Assembly: GCF_023983475.1 (NCBI RefSeq)
Contig: NZ_CP092712.1
Span: 124,001 to 188,000 of the forward strand
Direction: 5' to 3'
Source: Aliivibrio fischeri ATCC 7744 = JCM 18803 = DSM 507
GTDB lineage: Bacteria; Pseudomonadota; Gammaproteobacteria; Enterobacterales; Vibrionaceae
Length of the DNA stretch: 64,000 nucleotides
In this document: in pieces, positions 38,788 to 48,167 of the stretch
How positions within the stretch are numbered: the first letter of the stretch is position 1
Layout: each line of letters opens with the position of its first letter
Translations under genes and position numbers: made by a program
The notes under the pieces: model-generated
Told to the model about the DNA's origin: nothing
Databases searched by the model: none
The model's input: the letters and a program-made list of their open reading frames with translations, nothing else

Positions 38788-38819
38788 TTCGATTACTGAT
38801 TGCAACTTTGATAAAATTG

Positions 38820-38850
38820 AAAACCCAGCCTTGTTGCTGGGTTTTTTTTT
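38820..38850 (+). terminator. Terminator of rpmB-rpmG
   Basis: Stem aaacccagc / gctgggttt with a six-base loop and a long T run, 33 bases after rpmG. Confidence 0.92.
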
Positions 38851-38856
38851 GCGTGA

Positions 38857-39335
38857 AAGAGCAGGGACGAGAGGCGAGAACGCTTCGCTCGAGGTGCGAG
38901 TAAGGTCAAAAGCGGAAGAGCTAGAGACTATACGCTTCGCTTGCAGAATTCAGAGGCACTTGCTTCTAGCTCCTCCCCTTTATCGACATAGCCACTTGGT
39001 TGATAAAGTAAATATAAGGGGAGGCTGGGAGGGGTTGTTAGTAAATGACTAGGAACTATATGCTGTGCTAACTAGATATTATAAAAGTGAGTATGATAGG
39101 TATTTTGAGCTCTAGGTTTCAGACCGCTTCGCTTGCAAAGTTCAGCGGTACTTGTTTTTAATCTTCCTGAAACCTGAAACCTGAAACCTGAAACCTGAAA
39201 CCTGAAACCTGAAACCTGAAACCTGAAACCTGAAACCTCGATCTTGCTCTTATCGTTTCTAGTTAGCGAAGCGTATAGTCTCTAGAACTTGCCTCTTCTT
39301 GAATCTTGAGTGAGCGTTCTCGCTTCTAGTCCCTG
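38857..39335. repeat. Composite repeat tract between rpmG and the 39355 gene
   Basis: Within this 567-base gap the tract runs: agagcagggacgagaggcg with cgcttcgctcgagg; ctagagactatacgcttcgc; one arm of the two-arm element in a variant form (38970-39037, ctcctcccctttatcg to ggaggggttg); ctaactagatatt; tttcagaccgcttcgcttgc; a ten-copy cctgaaa array; and agttagcgaagcgtatagtc. It ends with cgttctcgcttctagtccct. No gene is supported here. Confidence 0.83.
39166..39235 (+). repeat. Tandem array, 10 perfect copies of cctgaaa
   Basis: Seventy bases made of exactly ten uninterrupted CCTGAAA units. The same heptamer occurs as one or two copies in most repeat tracts of the window and as arrays of 6 (40053) and 4 (56953). 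A perfect period-7 array suggests growth by slippage. Confidence 0.95.
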
Positions 39336-39354
39336 TTTTTAAAAAGGATTTAAA

Positions 39355-39810
39355 ATGAAAAAACCATCACGTCGCAAATACAACAACATGCTGATCATCT
39401 TCGTGTTGCTTTTCATTGCAGTACTTCAAGCTCCTCAGCTAATAAAAACATATTTAATAGAACCAAAAGAAAATATTGAAGTTGTTGAAGGCATTAAGCC
39501 GCTATTTGAAGGGGAAAATGCGATTCAAAAAATGCATTTTTCAGAATACGATCTAAGTGCTAATACTTCAGAGCAAGAGAGCCAACTCATTGAGCGTTGG
39601 TTTACCCTAGAAGGAACCCTTCTTAATGATGATTCAGTAAAAGCATTAAAAGAAAAGTTACCCGCTCCAAGCTCTGTTGAAGTCTGGCTTGAAGATCAAG
39701 AAGAGCCGCAACGAATTACTATTTATCAAGCTCCAAGTTTTTGGATGATGCAAAACTGGCAAGGTGAGTGGATTGCAGTAAGTGCGGAAGAAGGGTATTT
39801 GTTTAGATAA
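39355..39810 (+). CDS. Membrane-anchored hypothetical protein
   Basis: A 151-residue protein with a basic N-terminus (MKKPSRRKYNNM) and one hydrophobic segment (residues about 13-30, LIIFVLLFIAVLQAPQLI) that should anchor it with the rest in the periplasm. The soluble part has no cysteines and is acidic. I do not recognise a family. It stands alone between repeat tracts; aaaaagga provides the ribosome-binding site. The TAA stop is followed directly by gagcagggacgag. Confidence 0.65.
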   Translation: MKKPSRRKYNNMLIIFVLLFIAVLQAPQLIKTYLIEPKENIEVVEGIKPLFEGENAIQKMHFSEYDLSANTSEQESQLIERWFTLEGTLLNDDSVKALKEKLPAPSSVEVWLEDQEEPQRITIYQAPSFWMMQNWQGEWIAVSAEEGYLFR

Positions 39811-40141
39811 GAGCAGGGACGAGAGGCAAGGACGCTGCGCTCGAGGAGCGAGTAAGAGCGAAAGAAGAGAGCAGAATTCAGATCGCTTCGCTTGCAGAGT
39901 TCAGAGGTAGTTGCTTCTAACTCCTCCCCTTTATCGCCATTATTACTTGGCAGGTAAAGTAAATATAAGGGGAGGTTGGGAGGGGTTGTTAGTAAATAAC
40001 TAGAAACTATACACTGCGCTTTCAGGCTTCAGGAGCTATCGCTTTTGATTTTCCTGAAACCTGAAACCTGAAACCTGAAACCTGAAACCTGAAACCTAGC
40101 TCTTATAGCTTCTAGTTAGCGAAGCATACCGTCTCTAGTGC
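39811..40141. repeat. Composite repeat tract before the sulfatase gene
   Basis: It begins at the base after a stop codon with gagcagggacgag, then gctgcgctcgaggagcgagt. One two-arm variant copy lies at 39920-39988 (ctcctcccctttatcg to ggaggggttg). Next are ctagaaactatacactgcgc, a six-copy cctgaaa array (40053-40094) and agttagcgaagcataccgtc. No gene seen. Confidence 0.82.
40053..40094 (+). repeat. Tandem array, 6 copies of cctgaaa
   Basis: Forty-two bases, six uninterrupted units, flanked by gattttc on the left and cctagctctt on the right, the same context as the ten-copy array at 39166. Confidence 0.95.
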
Positions 40142-40150
40142 TAATTTTTA

Positions 40151-42136
40151 TTACTCAGTAAACCCTTTGATTTGAGCATTTAAAAACAACGTTTGTAGAT
40201 GGCTGTAATCTTTTTGGATGGATTTATCAGGGTTAGCCATTGCAGTTGGTTTGATTGTTAATGAAACATTATCAGCCCAAGGGTAGATCACATCAGGGGT
40301 AGAGTTATTAAACACACCGTTTTTGGTATAAGTAACATTACCATTAAACCCAACTGGATTTTCAATATCGTTTACTTGCAGCAAGTTACGTCCACCTAAA
40401 CTGTAATAGTTTTGATTTGATAAACTAAAAGCATACAGGGTAGGGAAAATGTCTCGATGAGAACCAATGCGTTCTTTTTCAAACTTATAGCTCGTATGTT
40501 CTAAAATAGCTTCAGGGACATAAAGATAAAAAGGAACTGCGCGCGCGAAGCCTAAGTCTTTAGGAAATTCAATTGAGTAGTTACGTAATCTGTGATCACC
40601 AGAGGCCGAGATAATCGTTTTGCTTTTAAGCGAAGAAGCTTTTATTGAATCAACAAATTCACCTAAGGCATTCGACGAATATTGGTAAGTACCGTAAATC
40701 TTCTCCGATTCCGTTTTATCAAGCCCCATTTTATCCATCGCATATTGGCTGACCTTAATAGGCTTCACATCATAATTTTCAGGTACTTTATAAGGAGGGT
40801 GATTCGTTTCTGTTTGGATCATCAACATCATAGGCTTCTTACTTTCAGCCAGAATTTTCTCAGCAAACTTAAAAGCGAATTCATCTGGTACACCCCAAGT
40901 ACTCGATAGTTTTTCTGCTTCAGGGAAGGCTTTTTTTATATCGACTTCATCATAAAAAGCATCAACACCTTGGTATGGCATGTAATATTTTAAATTACGC
41001 CAGTTAGGACTGCCCCCAGTGATGTATACGACATCGTAACCTGCGTTTTTATAAGGTAAGAATGCAGAACCAAACAATGATGTCTTTTGAGCGCTACTGT
41101 GGCTAATAGAGTTAACATTGCTGTGAAATAACATCATTACAATGCTATTTATTGTTCCGCCAGTACCTGAAGTAAAACGATTAAAATGAAAATCGCTTTG
41201 CATATGAGGACGAAGAGCACCTAATAAATCAGTACCATTACCATCTTCTAGTAATAAGTTTGTTCCCATGCTCTCCATTAATGCAAACACCACATTCGGT
41301 GGATTTTTTTCTAAATATGGATTCGCTGGTGTTGTGTACTGTGCATCTGATTGATGAAGTACTTTTTCTACCTGAGATGTATATTCGTTAAAAGAGACTT
41401 TGTGGAATTTTGCGTCTTTTTTATGGTCACTATTAGCCCAATCAAGAGCAAGGATAGCGTTAGGGGTTGCTTGGTTTAATACCTCATAGTTTGAAACGTT
41501 AGCGTGGTATTTTTTTAGTGGGAAAGTACCAATAGAACCGCGAGCAATCACAAAATAAATAAGAATATTAGCAATAACAACAAGAGTGCATTTAAGTGTA
41601 GGTTGTGTGGAATAAGCTTTATTTAAAAAGTGATGAACGTATTTCTTACAAAGAAGAGTAGAAGCGATAGCGACGAATAAAGAGAAAATAGCAGAAGATA
41701 AGATTGGATAGTCTTTCCATAAAATATCAATTACAGCTGCAGTATCATCTTCCATTAAACCGAAGACAAAAATATCAAAGGAATTTCCATAGGTTTGATA
41801 ATAAAAAAAGTTTGCTGTTGTTACTGAAATAGCGATAAAGCTAACGATGAACGTATAAGGAACAAAAGCGTTAAGCACTTTAGAGAAAAAATGAGTATTA
41901 GCAGTTAATAAACCAATCAAAAAGATAGGTGCATAAGCGATAGCTGCAACTTTTAAGTCAAATCTAAATCCAATAAACAGAGAGTTGAATAGATCGTTTG
42001 GAATGGCTTCAAGTGTGTCAAAATTAGCGTACTGAAGAATGAAATTCAAACGACCAAACATTAGAATAGCCGTAAAGGATAAGAGGCTGAGCCATACGAC
42101 AGGATACAAAGCCTTACTGTTTTTTTGGAACATCAC
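40151..42136 (-). CDS. LTA-synthase-like sulfatase-family membrane protein
   Basis: A 661-residue inner-membrane protein with about five N-terminal membrane segments (residues about 10-205) and a large periplasmic alkaline-phosphatase/sulfatase domain. Key blocks: NVVFALMESMGTN (metal-binding Glu), FTSGTGGTINS with the candidate nucleophile Thr, YDVVYITGGSPNWRN, MIQTETNHPPY and ISASGDHRLRN (Asp-His). This is the LTA synthase/phosphoglycerol transferase architecture. In Gram-negative bacteria such enzymes modify glycans or lipid A; the substrate here is unknown. Divergent from mutM. Confidence 0.85.
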   Translation of the reverse strand: MMFQKNSKALYPVVWLSLLSFTAILMFGRLNFILQYANFDTLEAIPNDLFNSLFIGFRFDLKVAAIAYAPIFLIGLLTANTHFFSKVLNAFVPYTFIVSFIAISVTTANFFYYQTYGNSFDIFVFGLMEDDTAAVIDILWKDYPILSSAIFSLFVAIASTLLCKKYVHHFLNKAYSTQPTLKCTLVVIANILIYFVIARGSIGTFPLKKYHANVSNYEVLNQATPNAILALDWANSDHKKDAKFHKVSFNEYTSQVEKVLHQSDAQYTTPANPYLEKNPPNVVFALMESMGTNLLLEDGNGTDLLGALRPHMQSDFHFNRFTSGTGGTINSIVMMLFHSNVNSISHSSAQKTSLFGSAFLPYKNAGYDVVYITGGSPNWRNLKYYMPYQGVDAFYDEVDIKKAFPEAEKLSSTWGVPDEFAFKFAEKILAESKKPMMLMIQTETNHPPYKVPENYDVKPIKVSQYAMDKMGLDKTESEKIYGTYQYSSNALGEFVDSIKASSLKSKTIISASGDHRLRNYSIEFPKDLGFARAVPFYLYVPEAILEHTSYKFEKERIGSHRDIFPTLYAFSLSNQNYYSLGGRNLLQVNDIENPVGFNGNVTYTKNGVFNNSTPDVIYPWADNVSLTIKPTAMANPDKSIQKDYSHLQTLFLNAQIKGFTE

Positions 42137-42220
42137 AAGTCTCTTTTTTGATTATCAAGTTCATTTATAAGATTTGCGAGTATGTTAACAATAGTAGCTC
42201 CATTTTTAAAGGAAGCCCCA

Positions 42221-43042
42221 ATGCCAGAATTGCCAGAAGTAGAAACCAGCCGCCTAGGAATTACCCCACATCTGCAAGGTCAGACAATTAAAGCCATTGT
42301 GGTTAGAACGGATAAGCTTCGTTGGCCAATTCCTCAAGAATTGCAAAAATTAGTTGGACAAAGAGTTCAGTCAATTCGTCGCCGTGCAAAATATTTAATG
42401 ATAGATACCCCAGAAGGCAGTGCGATTATTCATTTAGGAATGTCGGGCAGTTTACGCGTTTTAGATGAAGAAGTGCCGTCAGCAAAACACGATCATGTTG
42501 ATCTAGTCTTAGAAAATGGCAAAGTTCTTCGTTATAACGATCCACGCAAGTTTGGCGCTTGGTTATATTCTGAGGTAGGTGTAGCGCATCAAGTGCTTTC
42601 TAAGCTAGGGCCAGAACCACTAACAAATGAATTTAATAGCGAGTATTTTGCTGAGAAAGCCAAGAATAAAAAAACCGTAGTTAAGCAATTTATAATGAAC
42701 AATGCTGTAGTGGTTGGTGTTGGTAATATTTATGCCAGTGAATCTTTGTTTATGGCTCAAATTCATCCTAAAACGCCAGTAGGTTCATTAAAAGCGTCTC
42801 AGATTACTGTCCTTGTAGCTGAAATAAAAAAAGTGCTAGAAACCGCAATTAAGCAAGGTGGAACAACACTAAAAGATTTTAATCAAGTTGATGGCAAACC
42901 TGGATATTTTGCACAGGAATTGAAAGTGTATGGGAGAGCAGGGAAAGAGTGCCCAGTTTGCTCTAGTAAAATAGAAGAAGAGAAAATTGGGCAACGGAAT
43001 AGTTTTTGGTGCGGAAAGTGTCAGTTTTTAGCTGAAGATTGA
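42221..43042 (+). CDS. mutM: Formamidopyrimidine-DNA glycosylase
   Basis: A 273-residue repair enzyme that removes 8-oxoguanine. I chose the ATG at 42221 because the mature protein must begin Met-Pro-Glu ([13 protein letters not shown]), with Pro2 as nucleophile and Glu3 as acid; aaaggaag lies just upstream. Lys59-type lysine is in [10 protein letters not shown]; the helix-two-turn-helix has [15 protein letters not shown]; the zinc finger is CPVC and CGKC at the C-terminus. Its 3' end overlaps the convergent GT90 gene by 22 bases. Confidence 0.96.
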   Translation: MPELPEVETSRLGITPHLQGQTIKAIVVRTDKLRWPIPQELQKLVGQRVQSIRRRAKYLMIDTPEGSAIIHLGMSGSLRVLDEEVPSAKHDHVDLVLENGKVLRYNDPRKFGAWLYSEVGVAHQVLSKLGPEPLTNEFNSEYFAEKAKNKKTVVKQFIMNNAVVVGVGNIYASESLFMAQIHPKTPVGSLKASQITVLVAEIKKVLETAIKQGGTTLKDFNQVDGKPGYFAQELKVYGRAGKECPVCSSKIEEEKIGQRNSFWCGKCQFLAED

Positions 43043-43974
43043 CCTGATAAGTCAAAATATTTTTGAGCAACTAAAAGGGAGATTAATTTCTCTCTTTTGC
43101 TGTCTTTAAATTGTTCAACCCATTGGTTAGCATTTTTAATGATCTCTAGAGCTTCATCTTCATGCTTTGTGTAATAATCCATTTTTTCAATTAAGTCTGA
43201 AAAATCATCTTTCACTTCAACAAAATGAATACCCGCTTGTAGCTTTCCTTCCATAAACCAAGTTTCATAGCGTAGTTTTGGAGTGAAACACAGCGAGTTT
43301 GAAGACATGATCCATTTCAGGTTAGTTGCAACGTCCATGCCCTCTAAGCTTAAGATAAACTTATATTCCAACTGTTCTTCAATCGACATCGAAGGTAGAA
43401 CGTAGCCAAGTTGCTCTTCTGAATCGTCTTTTGTATCAACACGACCAATATTGCATTTTGGGTTGTTGAAATGAGTTGAAAGTAATAATCGACGATTTGG
43501 ACGAAAACCTGTTCCTCGCCATACCACAGCATCTTTCTTTTCTTGAAAGCTTTTATTGTCATTAATGAAGTTATAGTGACGGATTGCATTTAGCTTTAAT
43601 AATATAGATGCCGCATTATCCCCATCAATAGGTCTGCTTTTTAAAAAGCTAGGCTCAGCAGGAACATCAATAACATCCCCATTAATGTAGTTAAAAAAGT
43701 AAGAAGGGCTAAACGCTTTAATGACTTTAAACAGATCTAAGTAATAAGCACTACCACCTGTTTTTTTAAATTGGTTAACTTGTGTCGCTTCTTGGTTATT
43801 TACAGAAAATGGAATATCCAGTTTATTGTAATAATTAACCCTTTGCTCAATATAGTCTTGATCAAATGAGGTTCTGCTTTGCAGCGTTTTTTTGCCAAGA
43901 GCTTGGAGAATAAAAGCAGGTATTATCGTAATGCTGCCGTTGGCGACATAATAACGAAATTTCTTTAAGCTCAT
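43021..43974 (-). CDS. GT90 family LPS glycosyltransferase (CAP10/LpsA-like)
   Basis: A 317-residue cytoplasmic protein. The block [18 protein letters not shown] followed by [20 protein letters not shown] and [16 protein letters not shown] matches the CAP10/GT90 family, which includes LPS core glycosyltransferases (LpsA). It starts with an ATGA overlap at the coaD stop, so it is the last gene of the minus-strand core operon. It probably adds a sugar to the LPS core; donor and linkage are unknown. Confidence 0.82.
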   Translation of the reverse strand: MSLKKFRYYVANGSITIIPAFILQALGKKTLQSRTSFDQDYIEQRVNYYNKLDIPFSVNNQEATQVNQFKKTGGSAYYLDLFKVIKAFSPSYFFNYINGDVIDVPAEPSFLKSRPIDGDNAASILLKLNAIRHYNFINDNKSFQEKKDAVVWRGTGFRPNRRLLLSTHFNNPKCNIGRVDTKDDSEEQLGYVLPSMSIEEQLEYKFILSLEGMDVATNLKWIMSSNSLCFTPKLRYETWFMEGKLQAGIHFVEVKDDFSDLIEKMDYYTKHEDEALEIIKNANQWVEQFKDSKREKLISLLVAQKYFDLSGQSSAKN

Positions 43975-44453
43975 TGCTTCACCTTTTGATAGATAGCCGA
44001 AGCTACGTACGGATGAACAAACTGATCAATCTTACCGCCGTGGATAGCCGTTTCTCTTACGATGGTAGAAGATAAAAATCCGTGCTCTTCAGGTGGCGTA
44101 AGGAAAATGGTTTCTAGTTCAGGCATTAACTTTTTGTACATGGTGGTTAAGCCAAGCTCATATTCAAAATCCATCGTAGTGCGTAAACCACGAACTAAGA
44201 TATTAGCTTGCTGATCTTTTGCTAAATCAACTAACAGTCCAGAAAAGCCAACAACAGAGACATTATTCAAATGTGCTGTTGCTTGCACTAACATATCCAC
44301 ACGCTCCTCAAGAGAGAACATGGTTTTTTTACTTGGACTAAAGGCAACGCCCACAACAACATGATCAAACATATTAGACGCACGACTAATAATGTCTGAA
44401 TGTCCGTGAGTTACCGGATCAAAGGTTCCAGGGTAAATAACACGCTTAGTCAT
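43971..44453 (-). CDS. coaD: Phosphopantetheine adenylyltransferase
   Basis: A 160-residue CoA-synthesis enzyme. I chose the ATG at 44453 ([20 protein letters not shown]), the universal CoaD start; an in-frame reading to 44534 adds 27 residues inside the upstream gene. Nucleotidyltransferase motifs are TFDPVTHGH and FLSSTIVRE. It overlaps the upstream glycosyltransferase by 8 bases and the downstream one by 4, so a CoA gene is translationally embedded in the LPS core operon, as in other enterics and vibrios. Confidence 0.96.
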   Translation of the reverse strand: MTKRVIYPGTFDPVTHGHSDIISRASNMFDHVVVGVAFSPSKKTMFSLEERVDMLVQATAHLNNVSVVGFSGLLVDLAKDQQANILVRGLRTTMDFEYELGLTTMYKKLMPELETIFLTPPEEHGFLSSTIVRETAIHGGKIDQFVHPYVASAIYQKVKQ

Positions 44454-45243
44454 GTTGCTCCTCAAGAAACTGATTAATACCTTGCTCACAACGAGTAAGT
44501 TTCTCTGTGATTGTTTTTTCCAAAATAGCGTCATTTTCAGCTAAAGAGGCACGAGAGTTTTCATTATGGAAAAGATGGTAGCCCACGCCTGAAAACTTCA
44601 GGTATAAACGACGTTTTTTCGCATTTAGCATACGAAGGACAAACTCACTGTCTTCACGTCCCCAACCAACAAATTCTTGGTTAAAACCGTTTACTTCAAT
44701 GACATCTTCGCGCCAAAAAGCCATGTTACAACCACGAGTTGCTTTGTCGTTGTTTCTTTCATAAGAGAACATACGAGACAGAAAAGCACTTGTGATGCAG
44801 TTTTTACGGTTGCGAATACCAGATGAAAAAATAGTTGGGACGGCACCGTCATTCATGATTTTTTTACTGAATGCTTCTTCAGTTAATACACGTCCGCCTT
44901 GAACAAACCAGCCTTTTTTAGCGACATGCTTATGAGATTGAACAAAAGAAGGAGATAACACCATATCACCATCAATCATCATAATATAATCACCAGATGC
45001 TTTTGCTATTGCTCTATTACGGCTCATTGAAAGCTGAAAACCATTGTCTTCATGCCAGCTGTGAATTAATGGAATAGGGAAAGTCTTTTGAATAGAAGCA
45101 ACCATATCGATAGTATCTTGACGAGAACCATCATCGGCAACGATAACCTCATCTGGAAGTTCAGTTTGTCTAAGCACACTATCAAGGACTGATTTCAATG
45201 CTTCTTTCCAGTTATAAGTAGTGATGATTAATGTCGTTTTCAT
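44446..45243 (-). CDS. GT2 family glycosyltransferase (LPS core)
   Basis: A 265-residue cytoplasmic GT-A transferase: [31 protein letters not shown], the metal-binding MMIDGDMVL (DxD) and a C-terminal galactosyltransferase-type block [14 protein letters not shown]. The surrounding genes place it in outer- or inner-core LPS synthesis. It overlaps coaD by 8 bases and the WaaE-like gene by 4. The transferred sugar is not known. Confidence 0.87.
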   Translation of the reverse strand: MKTTLIITTYNWKEALKSVLDSVLRQTELPDEVIVADDGSRQDTIDMVASIQKTFPIPLIHSWHEDNGFQLSMSRNRAIAKASGDYIMMIDGDMVLSPSFVQSHKHVAKKGWFVQGGRVLTEEAFSKKIMNDGAVPTIFSSGIRNRKNCITSAFLSRMFSYERNNDKATRGCNMAFWREDVIEVNGFNQEFVGWGREDSEFVLRMLNAKKRRLYLKFSGVGYHLFHNENSRASLAENDAILEKTITEKLTRCEQGINQFLEEQHD

Positions 45244-46010
45244 TTCTTTTTTGCCTCTTCACGAAGGTAAAGATCGATATATTTAATAAAAGTAGAATGC
45301 GTAGCTAACCAAGCTAAAATGAATCCATGTCTGCCATCTAAGAAACCACGTTTGATGATATACATCTTAATAAAACAGCCTAGCGCATGAATTAATGCCG
45401 TGCTTAGTCCCGCTTTTTTCTTTCCTTCACGTTCATCCGTCCATGCTTTTAAGTAGCCAGTTGTTTTGTTGATGTAATGGTGCAAATTATCGTAAGTAAA
45501 ATGCAGTAAACGACCTTTTAACTTTTCAACACGAACAGAGTCAGAAGTCACTACTTTCTCATGAACCAAAGCATCGTTATATTGAGCTTCATTAGTGCGA
45601 TATAAGCGAAGAACCCAGTCAGGAGACCAGCCCGAGTAATGAATTTCTTTACCAAATGCATCACTTAATCGATTCACTTTATAGGCGACATTAGGCTTGT
45701 TATCACTGATTGCTTTTTGAATGTCTGCTTTTAATTCAGGGGTTACTCGTTCATCAGCATCAAGCCATAAAACATAGTCAGAGGTGATGTGTTGTTGTGC
45801 AAGTTGACGCTGTTTACCAAACCCCGGCCATTCAGGGTTTACAAAAAATTTATCAGTAAACTGACGAGCAATAGCTTCGGTAGAGTCAGTACTACCAGAA
45901 TCAAGGATAACAATTTCATCCACCCAACCTTGTACGGTTTCAAGGCAAGATTGTAGGTGGTTCGCTTCATTTTTAACGATAAGAGCGACGGTGAGTGTAG
46001 GTGTTGTCAT
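45240..46010 (-). CDS. waaE: LPS core glycosyltransferase, WaaE/KdtX type
   Basis: A 256-residue GT2 protein. [50 protein letters not shown] and LWLDADERV match the WaaE/KdtX family, which adds a beta-1,4-glucose to the first heptose in Klebsiella and Serratia. Linkage to coaD is also typical for kdtX. The specificity in this organism is assumed from family only. It overlaps the next gene by 4 bases. Confidence 0.8.
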   Translation of the reverse strand: MTTPTLTVALIVKNEANHLQSCLETVQGWVDEIVILDSGSTDSTEAIARQFTDKFFVNPEWPGFGKQRQLAQQHITSDYVLWLDADERVTPELKADIQKAISDNKPNVAYKVNRLSDAFGKEIHYSGWSPDWVLRLYRTNEAQYNDALVHEKVVTSDSVRVEKLKGRLLHFTYDNLHHYINKTTGYLKAWTDEREGKKKAGLSTALIHALGCFIKMYIIKRGFLDGRHGFILAWLATHSTFIKYIDLYLREEAKKK

Positions 46011-46030
46011 TTATATGATTCTCATTAACG

Positions 46031-47086
46031 TTAGAGTGAAAAGTCGATAACTGCTTTATCAAACATGGCAATAACTTGCTCAGAGCGAATACGATTCATT
46101 GCCTGCTTATCTTGAACACGAGTTCGCCATGATAACTCTGATTTATCTTTCCCTGTTTCAGCTTTAATCGCTTCATCATAAACCGTAACGACATAGTCAC
46201 GATATTGATAAGGACATGTGCGATCAGGGTTATGGTGCGCATACAAACCAATAATAGGGGTATTAACGGCATTTGCCATGTGTGCAGGACCAGTATCTGG
46301 AGCTATTACTAAATTGGCTTGCTTTAATAGTGCTAACATCTCTTTAAGTGAGCTTTTTCCTACTAAATTTTTAACAGGTGCATTTAAAAGAGATTCAATG
46401 TTTTCAGCTAAATCAATTTCAACTTGAGCCGGACTGCCTGCAAGTGTAATCGTCCAACCTTTAGATTGAGCATGATGGATGACATCAGCATAACCTTGAG
46501 CATTCCAATTTTTATAGGCTTTACTTGCTGCAGGAACAATGACGAGGTTCTTGTTATTAACATCAGAAAGCTGAGAAGATGCCCATGCATTATCTTCAGA
46601 ACTGGTCGGAATATCCCACGTTGGGTTCGTGGTATTCACACCAAGCTCTTTTACAAAAGCGATTAATCCATCAAGTACATGTGGTTTTTGTGGAGAGGGC
46701 ACTTTGTAGTTAGTAAATAGGGTTTGAAAGTCATTACTGCGTTCTTTATCAAAGCCTAATTTGTACTTTGCTTTAATCCCTAATGTAGCAACGCTTGCTC
46801 GCAATGCGTATTGCATATGAAGAAGCGCATCAAAACGTTCATTTTTAAGTGTTTTCCACAATTGGGTATAACCTTTCCAACCCAGTTTTTTATCAAAAAC
46901 AACCACATTAATATTAGGTAGATCGCCAATTAAATGCGCTTCAAGTTTACCTGTAATCCAAGTTATTTTAGTTTCAGGCCATTGCTTTTGAATCATTTGA
47001 ACAGCAGCAATGGTATTGCAAACATCACCAATAGCTGAGAGGCGTAAAATACACAAAGAATTAGGAGCTGAAGTGAATAAAGGCAT
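46031..47086 (-). CDS. GT9 family glycosyltransferase (heptosyltransferase-like)
   Basis: A 351-residue GT-B protein. The N-terminus ILRLSAIGDVCNTIAAVQMI and the C-terminal LLKQANLVIAPDTGPAHMAN are the GT9 heptosyltransferase signatures. It is distinct from the WaaF-like protein at 51383, so it could be heptosyltransferase I (WaaC) or a further heptosyltransferase. First gene of the minus-strand core operon that runs through coaD; a repeat tract precedes it. Confidence 0.85.
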   Translation of the reverse strand: MPLFTSAPNSLCILRLSAIGDVCNTIAAVQMIQKQWPETKITWITGKLEAHLIGDLPNINVVVFDKKLGWKGYTQLWKTLKNERFDALLHMQYALRASVATLGIKAKYKLGFDKERSNDFQTLFTNYKVPSPQKPHVLDGLIAFVKELGVNTTNPTWDIPTSSEDNAWASSQLSDVNNKNLVIVPAASKAYKNWNAQGYADVIHHAQSKGWTITLAGSPAQVEIDLAENIESLLNAPVKNLVGKSSLKEMLALLKQANLVIAPDTGPAHMANAVNTPIIGLYAHHNPDRTCPYQYRDYVVTVYDEAIKAETGKDKSELSWRTRVQDKQAMNRIRSEQVIAMFDKAVIDFSL

Positions 47087-47164
47087 AGAGATGTTAACCT
47101 AATAAGAATGAGTTAGAATTATGCTATTAACGGTCATAAATGTAAAATGGCATAAAGCGAGAAA

Positions 47165-47428
47165 GAGACTAGAGACTATACGCTTCGCTAACTAGAGATT
47201 ATAAGAGCAAGATACAACAAGTTGCTAAGGGGCGCTTCGCTTAAGAAGAGCGTAAGCTCTAGCTCCTCCCCTTTATCGATATAGCTACTTGGCTGTAAAT
47301 GTTGATATAAGGGGAGGCTGGGAGGGGTTGCTAGTGAATGACTAGAAATTATAAGAATACCTAGCTTTTGCTCTTATAGTTTCTAGAAGCGAAGCGACCT
47401 AGTTAGCGCAGCGTACAGTTCTAATTAA
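47165..47428. repeat. Repeat tract between the two LPS core operons
   Basis: The interval 47087-47443 is gene-free. It contains gactagagactatacgcttc / gctaactagagattataag, ggcgcttcgcttaagaagag, one arm of the two-arm element in variant form (47262-47330, ctcctcccctttatcg to ggaggggttg), and agaagcgaagcgacctagtt / agcgcagcgtacag. It lies between divergent operons, so core promoters must be at its edges. Confidence 0.8.
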
Positions 47429-47443
47429 TATTGGAGTCATTGT

Positions 47444-48133
47444 GTGAAAACAATTAGAAATAAAAAACAGATCATTTGGTACGACGACTCAATTCTTAGT
47501 GACTCACCAGAACAATGCTGTGATCCTGACTATTGGCAACAACAAAACAAAGTGATTGGTTCAGCGCAAGGTCGTGGTACAACTTGGTTTGTAGCTTTAG
47601 ATAAAATGGATGCAGCGTTACGCCATTATCGTCGTGGTGGTTTATTTGGAAAAATCATTAAAGATCATTACATTTTTACTGGTTGGGAAAAGAGTCGTAG
47701 TTACCAGGAATTTCAGTTACTAAAGAGTTTAAAAGAATCGGGTGTTAATGTTCCAAAGCCTATAGCAGCAAGAACCATAAAACGAACGTTTTGTTATCAA
47801 GCTGACTTATTAAGTGAAAAGATCCCGAACGCACAAGATCTTGTTTCTATCTTGCAAGAAAAACCATTATCAAAAGAAATGTACCAAAAAATTGGTAATG
47901 AAATCCGAAAAATGCATGCTGCTCAAGTCAATCACACCGATTTAAACATTCATAACATTTTGATTGATGATAACGACAAAGTTTGGATTATTGATTTCGA
48001 TAAATGTTATCAGCAGAAAGGCGATGATTGGAAGAAAGGAAACTGGGATAGATTAAAACGCTCGTTTGTAAAAGAAGTAACTAAACGAAATATTCATTGG
48101 AGTGAAGAAGAATGGGCTAGCTTAGAGAGCTAA
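47444..48133 (+). CDS. kdkA: 3-deoxy-D-manno-octulosonic acid kinase
   Basis: A 229-residue protein-kinase-fold enzyme that phosphorylates Kdo of the LPS inner core. It starts with GTG, eight bases after attggag. The nucleotide region is YRRGGLFGKIIKD; the catalytic loop HTDLNIHNILI and the metal Asp in WIIDFDKCY match Kdo kinase. Vibrionaceae and Haemophilus carry a single phosphorylated Kdo, which this enzyme makes. Convergent with waaA, which supplies its substrate. Confidence 0.92.
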   Translation: MKTIRNKKQIIWYDDSILSDSPEQCCDPDYWQQQNKVIGSAQGRGTTWFVALDKMDAALRHYRRGGLFGKIIKDHYIFTGWEKSRSYQEFQLLKSLKESGVNVPKPIAARTIKRTFCYQADLLSEKIPNAQDLVSILQEKPLSKEMYQKIGNEIRKMHAAQVNHTDLNIHNILIDDNDKVWIIDFDKCYQQKGDDWKKGNWDRLKRSFVKEVTKRNIHWSEEEWASLES

Positions 48134-48167
48134 CCCATATGTAAATTAAGATTTTTTGGGTGTGGTA

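Noticed and set aside
38744..39052. A 102-codon open frame after rpmG
   Set aside because: It starts inside rpmG and runs through the terminator and repeat DNA; there is no ribosome-binding site and the residues translate repeat elements.
39166..39235. Regular array resembling a CRISPR
   Set aside because: The units are 7 bp, directly abutting with no spacers, and no cas genes are present.
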